Shown here in pieces: positions 36,481-48,500 of a stretch of DNA of 64,000 bases. The position numbers and the translations under genes were made by a program. Origin of the DNA: Istiophorus platypterus (taxonomy: Eukaryota; Chordata; Actinopteri; Istiophoriformes; Istiophoridae); NCBI GenBank assembly GCA_016859345.1, contig CM029134.1, positions 11,847,060 to 11,911,059 of the forward strand, read 5' to 3'. The notes under the pieces are model-generated. The model did no database searches, was not told where the DNA came from, and saw only the letters and a program-made list of their open reading frames with translations. Every line of letters starts with the position of its first letter. The stretch's first letter is position 1.

Positions 36481-37169
36481 GAGCATGTCCTCCCATCACA
36501 AGTGACGTTGCGTCCTTCCCGTCCCCATAAAAACGTGCCTGACGCTTGGACTGTAAGTGTTGCACAGAAGTGAGAGGGAGGAGAAGTTGAGTGAGGCGCG
36601 GATGTGCTGCAGGAGCCGATTGATCCAGCTTCTTCACAGGCCAAACCAGACACCCAACGACAGGCTGAAAATACCTTTCACCCAACCGGGTATTTTTCTC
36701 TTTTCTTTCACCGTCTCTCAAATTTCATCCATATAACTTTTTTCTCCCCCACCCACCCCCCGCCACCCGCCACCGCCGCCGCCCCCGTCTATCCTTCGAG
36801 GGCACCTGCGAGGGGGGCACGGAGCGGTACGTCCGGCTCCTCGTTGCGGGATCGGGAGTTTGACTTGCAGGAAAACTCCCAGGCAAAACAAACGAAAAAC
36901 AAAACAAAACAAACAAACAAACAAACAACGCGTCATGGGAATCAGCAGAAACACCGCCGCTTTTTGCATTTTCACCTGAGGAGGCTTTTTTTTTTTATTA
37001 TTAATAAATTCTTTTGTGGATTTACAACACGATTTTTGAAAAGTAAAGAACACAAGACAAGACCCCTTTTGATTTACTGCGTTTCGAGGGGAAACTTTTG
37101 CCAGTCACCCGGAGTCACCGGCCTCTTTATCCCAACGCGCGGTTCGGATCCCGGTGGAGAGTCGGCAGG
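36481..37169 (+). promoter_or_regulatory. kdrl: kdrl promoter and 5'UTR region
   Basis: The region before the receptor ATG is GC-richer than its flanks. It has a half-CRE (TGACGT, 36503–36508), a TATA-like ATAAAAA at 36527–36533, a C-rich tract at about 36746–36787, and a (CAAA)n stretch at about 36898–36927. If the TATA-like element is used, the 5'UTR would be about 600 bases unless spliced. VEGF receptor promoters are often TATA-less and driven by ETS and SP1 factors, so the TSS call is weak. Confidence 0.4.
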
Positions 37170-37233
37170 ATGGTCCCGTCCGACGGCTTCAAATTGGCCG
37201 TTGTCATCTTGTGTTGTTCATCATTCACGAATG
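37170..37233 (+). CDS. kdrl: kdrl exon 1: start codon and signal peptide
   Basis: ATG at 37170 has A at −3 and G at +4 (caggATGg). It reads MVPSDGFKLAVVILCCSSFT and ends AAT G|gtaaga in phase 1. The hydrophobic core LAVVILCC followed by small residues fits a cleavable signal peptide. A single short signal-peptide exon followed by a long intron is the usual VEGFR layout. Confidence 0.9.
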
Positions 37234-40200
37234 GTAAGAAGTCGTCCATGCCCACGGGGACGAGTTATCCACGCGTGGCAGAGTTTTGTGCATGAGAGGA
37301 CAGAAATTTGATGGGGTTTTTTTACGGTTTCGAGTGGCTGAATGTGTGGTGTTTCTGCAGAAATTGAATCAGCTGTCAGTTATTAGAAAGTACCTTCTTT
37401 TTTTATTCCTCTCAATAATAATAATAATAATAATAATAATGATAATTTGTATTATCACAGTCATAATCTCGCCTTTTCCTTGATCGATGATTTATTATGT
37501 CTGTATATGACAGCAGTATATTCAGTTTGCGTGCTCTAGGAAAACCATTTGTCAATAGAACAGGGCAGTCGTTTGACTGGACCTACAGTTCTCATTTCAG
37601 CCACTAGAGGTAGTCTTGTCCCGTTGTAATTGGGTAATTAACAAGTTAATAAAGTGGCTTCACTCTTGACGCTTACTTGAAAGAGAATTTCCCACTTTAT
37701 GTTTAAAAACAAGACTCTTTTCATTGATGGAATTTTTTGTTGCACTTTGTTTTCTTAGAGATTCTTTTTAGCATTCAAGCCTTTTGCTATATATTAGGAT
37801 AAACGCTTATTCCAGCAATTGTCATGTGTGGGTGAACAGGATTAAAACATTTTGGGAAGAGAATGCATGTTTTGTTTTTATCCCGACAGCACAATCAGCT
37901 TCATTGTCTCAGTGTCACTCCACAAAAATTGGAGTGTTTAAAGGTGGATGTTCTTCCACCTTGTGCCATGTCTAGTGTGCAACTCTGAGATACACAGTAA
38001 GCCTTCCTTATCATTTCAAAATAAACAGCCCCTCCAAACAAAGGAAATACTGTTCACATTCACCCCCTTCCCCCAACCACACACACACACACACACACTT
38101 TCAGGCCTATGGAGCTTTGTCTACGATGTTTTTAAGTAGATTTCCTTCACTGTCCACACACAAAGCGTGGGAAAGACACAATGGAGGAAGTGGACGTAGG
38201 GGCAAGAGGCAGCCTGGAATTGTTCTTGTTAGTAAAGGTCACGGAAATGTGACACGGTACCTGAGCAAAGATTTCTTCCTGGCGCTCCTTGAGCTTCTGT
38301 TGAGCTATGTCAAACTCCATCCATAAGACAATGGCAGGGAGGAAAGGAAGGTATTGTTTCCGCATAGGGACTACTGGCTGGTAGAGCCATTAGTCAATGA
38401 TGGGGCATCAGGCTGTCTCTGTTGATGCTGAGGGGTGTAACTGATTCAGTCTAGCAAATATGTCCCAGTGTAAACATATGATATTGAGGTACACTAAGCC
38501 ACTGAAACTAAGATCTGGTTTTCATTCTGTCAGTGATGCCACAGGTTTTTTTTTTGTTGTTTTTTTTAAATCAGAATTACAGAGACATTGGTGGAGGCTT
38601 TAGCAGTAATTATCTTTGTAATCACATTGGTGATTAAGAAGAAAACGGAAACTGCTCTCTCCAAATAATAGTCTGGTCTCACTGATAATTTGTCGATGTG
38701 TAATTTGCAGCAGCCTTTTATTTAAAAATGAGCACAGTCCAAGTGTGTTGCTTTGTGACACTGAATTAAATGAAGCGTAACGGCTGAGGCTGAGTGAGAG
38801 AACTTTTATTGCAGTATGCTGTGACTAGATGCTTGCATTGCAGATTTATTTCAGTAGGTCTGTCTGTTGGTTAATGACTATGCCTTCTGGATATCACTGG
38901 GGATTTGATGCAATAATATTGATTCAGTGAGCTGTGTCTGTAAACTTCATAGATGTCCTGCTATATCTTGGTAGTTTGCTAAAACAATTTCTTGCTCTGT
39001 ACAGGTAAATTTGACCTGGAATTATGAGTCAAACTGAAGGAGCAAGTTAGAGGTATACAACTACATAGAGTAAGCCAGTGGCGTTTTAGGGCACTGGCCA
39101 AACTAAATGAAATCAGAACTTTTTTCTTTTATTCCTTATGGTTTAAGCTCCTCTCTATTAGTCTCTAAAACATTTTATCAATCAACCATTTCTTTTCTTA
39201 CAATGATGACATTGCTTCTTTTGAAGCCGTATATCTAGCAGAGAGAGTTTATATTGTGTTTAATTTGTTCTGGACTCATTTTTTTTCCCGCACTTGAGTT
39301 GAAGTGGAAAATGGGAGTGATGAGAGGTCAGCCAAGTCCAGTGGGGACTCACTGGCGTAATGCTTATGACTGGGTCCATGCAGACAGCACAGGAATACCA
39401 CATCCACACTCACACACAAACACACACCTACGTCGATTGAGAGAATCACCAGCAGAGCAGACAAAAGTCATTCCCTTACCCAGCAATATTTAACTCTACA
39501 AATTTCTTTGTGTAACTTCTTATAGGAGGACTATAGCATGTGGTCCATACTAGACATATCCACCCTAAGCTAGCAATATATTTTCTTTGAATCTTGCATG
39601 AGATCTCAATTTCAAGGAGCTTCTGTCTGGCCACTAGTCTTAATCATACATTATGGAGCAGGAATCCTCCGGGTTTACTGATTAGGACTCTCTTGCAGGA
39701 GATTCCTGTTTGTTGGCTCTACTCAACTTTATATAACCTGGAGTGGCCACCCATCATGGCCAGATGTTCCTTTATTTTGCTTTTTTAAGAGGAGTCTGGG
39801 GCATTTTGCCCCTAAATCTCCAAAGGCTAATATATGGCTAATAAAAAAGGCACTCACCCTAACTGTTGTCTTAACCTTGCAGTTGGCAAAGTGGAAGCGT
39901 TTCAGTAGGGCTCTATGTGAGAGAGTACGCCAGAACACATGTAGCACAGCTAGAGCAGTGGTAGCTACTCCTTATTTTGGTAGGTGGTTCCAAGTCTTGT
40001 CAAAAGCCTCAACTTGGTGTTGTAATTTTGCCACGGGAGTTTTGAGCCATGTGTGAATTTGGCTGTTTGTTTGTCTAGGAAATTTGAACTTAAAGGCAAC
40101 ATACCACGAAACAGCACTGAACACTTTTGCAGCCGTATACTACTGTAGCTCCATTGCCATGCCATGAAACCAAGACGCTGTGAAACAGTGTAATTCTCTA

Positions 40201-41477
40201 GCCTAAACTTAAACTCTGAATTCATGGATACGAGGCATCTAACTTTGCTTTTCCGTCCAGTTCTTTATCAGGTAGAATAGTGGTGAATCACGTGTGAATG
40301 GTCACTTCTAACTTATCAATGAGACATACACATCAGTTTATGTACAGTGTATTGCTTTACTTCATGAACAACAATCATTAGACTACCTGCAGGCTCAGTA
40401 GAACACGTATTATCCTCTTGCACCAGGTCACATGGCTTATCTCGCAGATTGGGGAACTTCCGCCAGTTTCACTCCTGTTGCCGTGGTCTCAGTACAGCAA
40501 AGATGACTCACCTCCGGTGAACCTGCATTCTTTTATCAAACAATAATTCCCTCTCTGCCATTTTTATGTGTTTTGTTTTCACAGAAGCACAAGGACTGAA
40601 GTTGCAAGGTTAACCGAGGGAATGCCTTGAAAACACACCAAAAAAAAAGATATCCTACAGACTCTCTAGTCTTTTGTGTTGTTTCATGATGGGATGGGAA
40701 ATACGGGGAGATGAAATGTACTCTCTTCAAAAGAGAAGGGAATTCTGCACATTATTCCCAGCACTTGTTTGGCTGTGACTTAGAGTTTCATTTGCAAATC
40801 GTGACAGTGAACCCGTTTCATACATCAAATGTGGTCTTAATTACCAACATCAAACATGAGCCACTGGTAGCATGCTGCAACAGCAAGGCTGGTAACATCT
40901 TGTTACAACAAGACTTATCATAGCCTTTCCTCTCACATCTCAGCTCAGCTCTCTCAGGGCTGTTCCCATATTGCCTTTCGGTTCAACAATTTGTTATATC
41001 CTCACATGTCTGTTCTGTAAAATGTTAACCCTGTGCAGTAGCAGTTGGATTAAAGTACCAAAGCAATTAATTTAAAAAATCAGTTTCAGTTTTTGTCACT
41101 GTTTGGCTGTTCTTTTACACGAAATATTTAATAGCATTCTCGCAATAGTGTAGAGAAAATCTTGGAATCCAACACGGTTTGAATTTTTAGTTTTTATTTC
41201 CTGGCTGGTTGTGAATCTACAGTACCACAAATGTTTTCCAAACACTATGTCCTTTGCCGCTTCCTTTCATCGATGGCAAGTGAGGTCAAGGATGTGCAGA
41301 TGCGATGCTGGTCTAATCTTAGTTTACTTGGCCATGTGTCACTGATTGGTTCGATGCTGGCTCAAGACCCCCTCATCAGTTGACTGGGAAACTGAACCAC
41401 AAGTCACTGAGTCTCTCTCTCTTTCTCCTTCTCCTTCTCCTTCTCCTTCTTCTCCTTCTTTCTCTTTCTTCTCCTCT

Positions 41478-41516
<39 letters not shown>

Positions 41517-42503
41517 CTTCTCTCTATTTGTTCCATGCCTATCCTTTTTTAGTGCTTCTTAATGAGAACCAGCTTCAGGGCTCTTTGAACCAACACAATA
41601 AGCACAATTTCTGGCATTTTTCAGGCGATCTGCAGGAGGAATGCAGCACACAGCTGTTGCGGGGGGTTAGGGGTGTTGGTACGCCTGCTGAGGTCAGCGT
41701 CGGGCAGGCACTGGGGCATTTGGGAGTTTTGCAGGGTGTGGGTGTAGAGAGACAACCGTGGCGTGGTTTTTTTTCTCTCTTTTAGTGGACTATAGGGGGC
41801 CCCTGCTGATTCATCCATCTGTAGTGAGTTACTGAGGAGAAAAGAGGAAAAAAATCAGCCAGTTTTAAGACATGAGCTCCCCGCCAGTGCAACTCAAGGT
41901 CAGGAGGATTGTTTCGGTTGTTGTTGTTGTTGTTGTTGGTGTTATGTGTGCAAGCAGATACCAGCAAACGGGTCAAAGAAACAATGTGTTGAACATGCAG
42001 AAATCAGTTTAGCAACATAAAACATACTGTTTTTTACTGTGCCATTTGTATTTAACTGGTTTCAGTGGTCAATTTTTATGTGAATTATTATTATTATTAT
42101 TGCAAAGTCCTCATTTACTGTAATTCAGTTACATGAACTTGCTATCAGTTTCTAGATGTGAGGCATGAAAAAGGCAATTAAACTAATTTTCGTTTGTCAC
42201 CTACAGAGAAAGCAACAGTAGATATTTATTAACCTGTTAATTGTGTGATTGTTTTTTTAAGGTGAGGAACCCTGATTTTTATTAATCTAATATACAGCTG
42301 AAGGCACGTGGTAGAACATCATGAAAGGAGTGTGTGCCACAACCCCTCCCCTCCACATGACCTTGGACAATAAAACAATAATGTTACATTATTTTTGGGA
42401 GGAAGTCGATATTGAGTGCCACTGCCAACATTCACAGTGTCAGCTCATTCTTAGCACAACAACTGTTCTGAAGAATAGACAAATACTCGGTGTGTGTGTT
42501 TGT

Positions 42504-42551
<48 letters not shown>

Positions 42552-45500
42552 ATGCGTAAATGCAGGTGCATTTCCATGTGCGTGTGCCTGCACGTGTGTC
42601 CGTCAGCTGGTTCATGTGTCAGCATGTCAGCCTGGTAGTACACTGCTGTGGAGCTCAATTGTCTTTCTTCATTCTATGCCACAAATAGGTTTCCCTGAAG
42701 GCTTTCATATTTGGAGGGTTGACTTAATAATTTTGTTTTCTGAGCATGGTGACAAGCTGCTCAGGGATCGCAGTGAAAATAAGGGAATCACATATGGCAC
42801 CATGACACCTCTTGAGCAGCAGGGATAATCATAGAGTTTCCTATGTTGAACGCTGTCAAAGGGACCTCTCAACAGACACAGCTGGCTGTACACCAAATGG
42901 GGGCCACCTTTGAATCAAAAATCTCAGCCTCGTATTTTTCCCCTGATAATGTAATAGTAGCATTTAGAGTGCAAGGTCAGTGGTAAATGAAAAAACATAC
43001 AAAAAGAGGAAGACAGAACCCACGAAAGGAGACAGGGCGGTTGAGTTACAGGAAAAGCATGCAAAGACAGTCATCAGAGTCTCTGGCAAAGTGGCCCAGC
43101 TGTTCCCGTTATTGTCCCTTTCCTTTCTCTATTTCAATTTCGCTTTCTTTCTTTTCTGCTCATCCCAGGACACATTGAGCAACCTGGTCCCTCAGCACCG
43201 GAAAGAACCCGGGGCTCTCACAGGAGGACAGTCGCTTGCATAAGACACAGAAGTAGATCAGCACAAAGTGAACCCACAAATATTGCACTGAAGTGATTCA
43301 TGGGAAACACGTTTTCCATTCTGTTGTTCGGTGTAATAGTGGCAGGTGAACACTGTTACAGGGATGAACTGTCTCTAATTGCTCTACGTGTGTGTGTGTG
43401 TGTGTGTGTATGTGTGTGTTTCTCTGTTTCTTTGTGTGATTGTGTGTGTGTTCAACAGGGCATTTGGAGAGAGAGCACTCACCTAAGATTCTGCCCCCAA
43501 AGAATCCTCTCATTCTTCAGAACACAGATTCATTAAACCTCACATGCAGGTATGTAAGACACTGATTTTTATTAGTTGCCAATACAGCATTTGAATACAA
43601 AATTGCCAGTAATTAATAATGTTGATTCCTGATTAATGTGACAGAGGTAAGTATCTTATGGGCATTGGTGACCGTCAAAGAACTTTGCAAGTCCAGTTTT
43701 TGTTGCCCTTGCCCTTCAGTTATCAGAGTCCAGTCAGGAGGAGAGAGACTGCCGCTGAACTGACATTGGAGCTATAAAGCTTTGACCCTGGTCTCATTTC
43801 ATGAGAGAAACACGTTCTTACTACAAAGAAGCTGGGACAATCCCTAACAGGAACCAGTGGTGGTGGTCCACATCTATCGGCCTGTGTGACAAACTGTGTT
43901 TGTCATTTCCTTTAGGGGTGGTGTGATCCAAGTGTGCTGCATTCACATTTGCTAAGAATTTAGGAGTCTTGCATCATTCTGTAGGCCTGCAAGGAATGTT
44001 TATGAACTCATGTCTACCTAATGTAATGTTTCCCTACAAGGCCATATGCTAAGATGCCTGACCCATACAGTGCTGTCTTGTTTTCTGTCACTGGAGAGTG
44101 CTTGACCCAAAATTCTGCAGGCAAAGGCAGTGGTATGCAAAACATGTTTGATGTTCCTCTGGGATCTCTTTAATGAGAGTTTTAAAATGGATGCTGTGTG
44201 GAAAGAATGTGTTAGTTGAGCACATCATTCAAGAGAGATATGTTCCCATGTGAAAGTTAGAGTTATCAGATGTCTGAAGATTAACTCAAAATAAACTTGA
44301 TGAAAATGAACATCAAGCCACAAAGTCCCAAGGGGAGAAGCAGCTGGTGTCATCCTGAACTAAAGAGCTTGTAAGGTCATTGTGACACTCTCCCTCAGAA
44401 AAGATTAAAAGTTATGCAATGCTTTGCTTATCAGAGAACAGATCAACAGTGATGTCCACGTGTCATATCCAACATATTTAATAGTACATTTTGTTTACTG
44501 TCTAATATTTCACCTGAAGCTAACTGGTATGATCTAAGTTACATTGTCCTCCAGTTCATCTAATACTGTGCTGCTCTGTCTTCTGTCAGAGGCCGTGGCC
44601 CGCTGAACTGGACATTCCCTGATCCTCAAAGATTCGATTCCTCCGAGGGGGTGAAGGTGGAGCAGTGTGATTCCAGACATCACCCTCACTCACACTGCAG
44701 CAAACTCACAGTCACACGCTTGAGTGCCAATGACACAGGGAGGTACAGCTGCAAATACTCCAGTTATGGTTCAGACCACATCACCTCGACCTATGTCTAT
44801 GTCAAAGGTGAGACCTGCAAAGTGCTCTTCGCGTGGGATACTGCTACTGACCAGCTCAGATTATCTCACTCCCTTTCTTTATGAAATAAGTCAGTGAATC
44901 TGTAGGAACAAGAGAGCACAAACCCATGCAGTCCCTGTTTGATCTATGAGACTCATCTTTTCCCTCCAGACCACCAAATGTAAGAAATTTTTCAGCCTGA
45001 GAAAAACTGAATGTAATGTTGTTCAGAAAGGCAAAGAGCTGGTCTATAAACTAAGGCACCAATTAGGCTTCATTTCTTTGAACTGAATTGTTTTTCTTCG
45101 ATGAGGGATTTAACTCTGTTTGTTTTTGCAAAAATCCTGGAAGACGCCTGAAAAAAGAAAGGTTTTCAAAGGGTGATTCCCATTTCTGACACCAGCGGAG
45201 GGGTCTAGTGTTGAAACGAGCTCACAAACAGTTGCACTTAATGGACTGAGTGAAACAGTCAATTAGCCACCTGATATTTTCTGCACAACATAAGAGCTAG
45301 AAAACATCTAATTTAACAAGAAAAAAATAGTGAGAAGAAAAGCACAAGAAAATTGTTGAAAAGGGGAAGAAACTAACGGAAACTTCTTTTTTTAAACTCT
45401 ACACAGCATGTATGACTACAGTTATTCCCTATATGCAGGATGCTGAATTGTATTAAGTGGCATTCAGATGGAACTGCTGTAGTTCTCCTTTTGAGAGAGG

Positions 45501-48500
45501 AAGTTGTTTCTTTGGTATTATGGTTTACTCTGGAGATGGAAGGCTGAGTATGATTGCACGGGAAGCCCTGGTCATTCACAGTGATTTCCTGCTCCTGCTA
45601 CTGTTTTCCTATGTCTCCCTTAAAATGTCAGATGGCTACAGTTACAGTTCTGCTATTAAATGATGGTGCTAGGCAGTGTATAAAGAGAAAGTCATCCTCA
45701 GCTTATTTCACCTAGATGTGTATGTTTTTTAGACTTTAGTTGTTGGTATGAACATTAGATAAGGGGAAAAATAATGAAATAATGATCTCAAGGGGATGTG
45801 AAATAGCTGAAGACAATGAAGACAAAAGTAAAACTGGGTTCACTTTGTTCCTTCTGTTGTTGCCCTGTGAATGTGGCTCCCACTACACCTAGCTATCAGG
45901 CAGCCTGCTGTGCCTGTGTCTCATCTAATACTCTCTTTTCAAAGCCCCTCAGCTGTTTATTAGATCATTTTCCATGCTTACTTTTCAAATAATAGTTCCT
46001 TTATCAAAGCACAACTGCTTGACCTCACACCAATTGCAGACAATTTGTGTAGCTGTGCAGTTCCCACAGTCGTAGTGTGATGCCTGGCTGCCCAGTTGGA
46101 ACACGCCACTATAGCCTGATTGCTCTATTTTTGCTCATTCAGTTAGAATGAAGTGATCTCTTTATTTGATCTCTGTGTTGGATGCTCTGACATTGTTCTG
46201 ACTCAGTTGCACTGCTCTGACATAACAGCCTCCCCCGCCCCCCTCCCCCATTTTAACAACAGTAGTAAATTTGTTACAAACATGGTTATCCCAAAGGAAA
46301 GAAATCCAACGGGCCACATCTGCTTTGAATTGCATTTTGTATTTGACCTGTATTTTAGATCTCACTGATTTTTGAGGGGGGTTTTTTGTTTGTTTTTTTT
46401 GTCCCTCAGATCCCGAACAACCGTTTGTGGAACCACATTTTCGAACACCTTACATCCTGGGCATCTACAGGCGTGACACCAACCTCACAATCCCCTGCCG
46501 GACGTCCTCTCCTGATACCGTTGTAACACTGACAGGGGTAAGGACTCACAAAGACAGTCACTTTATATCTTCTTCTCATGCCTTCCACTTGTAGATTAAG
46601 TTTTTTGTACTGTGCTGTATATAGTAAATAATAAAACACTATATGTGTTCCATAGACTTTGTTGGACACGAACCTTAAAGTAAACCAAACAGTGATTCTG
46701 ATTGCTATTAGGATAAAGATCGATCATCAAGATTGTTATAAATAGCACAGAGAGGTATCACAGAAAGGTATACTTGCCATCCTCTGCTTAAAAAAAAATA
46801 AAATCCCACTGTGTGCTTAAGGCAACTCACTGGTTCTCACACCCTTTGTGTGTCAAATCACTCTAACACATAGCGACAGCCTGGGGACAGTGGCGTGTCT
46901 AAGGGAAGATTAGGGGCGGCAAATGGAGTCATCCTGTCTGCTTCCTGTAAGAGCACGAAGGTGCTCCAAGATTGTTCTTCTCAGAATAGACTTGCAGACT
47001 AAATTTAGTCTGTGTTATTTTACAAACATCAGGAAATGCAGGAAAAAAAAAAAACAGTACAGAGTGTTTCAAGTCACAGAAGACAACTGGTTATTTGTGA
47101 GGATTCTAAAATTTGATTCCAGAATTTAAGTGGGAGATGTCAATGGAGAAGGGCTCCCTCAGTGATTGCGTGCTGCCTTTCACATTTCTGCACAGCTTAA
47201 GAACCTGACTGTGGTCAATATAGACAACAGCGTGAGAGCCATTTGATGCCCTCAAAGGAGTGTGCTTAATGTCTTATTCGTGATTGATATACGGGGATGT
47301 GCCACAGCGCCTGTTGTGGGAAAACACAGCTATCTGAGATGGAACAGATAGTGGATGAGTGACCTTCCTGCTATTCGAAAATCTATGGCACTCCTCCTTC
47401 CTGCTCCCTTTCCTTCCTTCCCTTCCCTTGCCCCTTCTCCCAGCCCACCTTCTGGCATAAGAACAAACAGCAACAGGCACGTACATCCTTTTCTGATTCT
47501 GCGATGCTTTGTGCTCCATTGCATAAATGATTGCAGTCACTCCAAAAAGCAATAAAAATACTGACAACACCTCTCTGCTCTTTTCTCCTGATTGCAGTTC
47601 CCACCTTTATCTGAGAAGATAGTTAAGGAAATGGTATGGGATCCAAAGATTGGATTCCAGATTCCCTATGGTCCCACAACTAGATACGATTTACTCACCT
47701 GTAACACCATCGTCAACGGTCGTGAGTTCAAGTCAATGTACATCCCACAGAGACTGAGTGAGTCTGTTGTCCTTCTGGCCAAAGCTGCTCATTTAAAAAT
47801 TGAGACCGTTGCTGATGAGGAGGTGTCTCTGTTTCAAAATCCTCCCTTGTCTTTTTTTCTCCATTTTGTAGCTCTAGTTCTTAAAGATGTGAAAATAACC
47901 CCCCATCGTGTCAGAGTGCTGGTTGGCGACTCCCTGATCCTCAACTGCACTGGTAATACCACCTATAATGGAAGAATCAACTTCACATGGGATTTTCCAG
48001 GAATTAAAGTAAGTTCAGGATTTACTGTTTGCACTGCAATAATGTTTTTAAAAAGAAAAAGATTGTAGCAGTAGAGCTTATGGTACTTTCTTTGTCTTCA
48101 GCAAAATCGGCATTATACAAACAAGACCAAGGACAACCCTGCTAAGGACGTTGTGATGAGCAAGGCTTTAGTGTTGCCAAACATCACCATAGAGAATGAT
48201 GGGGTGTACCACTGCAAAGCTGAGATTCAACCTGGGAGACACATGAATGCCACAGCAAAAGTCCATGTCTTTGGTGAGCATGCTTTGGATGGATTAAAAA
48301 TCAAATACTGAATCCAAAATTGAATTTCAATAAACTCCAAATTTTATTAAAAGTATAAAAATACAACTAAATAGTCTAATATAAGAAATAATTTAATTTT
48401 AATATCTAAATTACCATATCACTGTGGATATCTTTTGTTGCAGAGCATCCATTCCTCAACATCTCCTATAGGCATGAGCGGTCAAGTACGGTGACCGTCA

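Larger units (their letters stand above)
37234..43458 (+). other. kdrl: kdrl intron 1 (6.2 kb)
   Basis: No exon with family similarity was seen. Simple repeats are dense: (AAT)n, (CA)n, a long polypyrimidine tract, (GTT)n, and two (TG)n runs. The intron ends with a (GT)n-rich stretch and a ttcaacag acceptor. First introns of KDR genes carry endothelial enhancers (known for mouse); candidate ETS cores such as GAGGAAGTG near 38183 exist but are common by chance. Confidence 0.65.

Noticed and set aside
36604..37311. 235-codon frame as a separate protein-coding gene
   Set aside because: Low-complexity Lys/Gln/Asn runs from a (CAAA)n repeat, overlapping the kdrl start in another frame. Kept only as a possible upstream ORF.
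42321..42828. Cys/Val-repeat frames on kdrl intron 1
   Set aside because: Produced by the (TG)n microsatellite.
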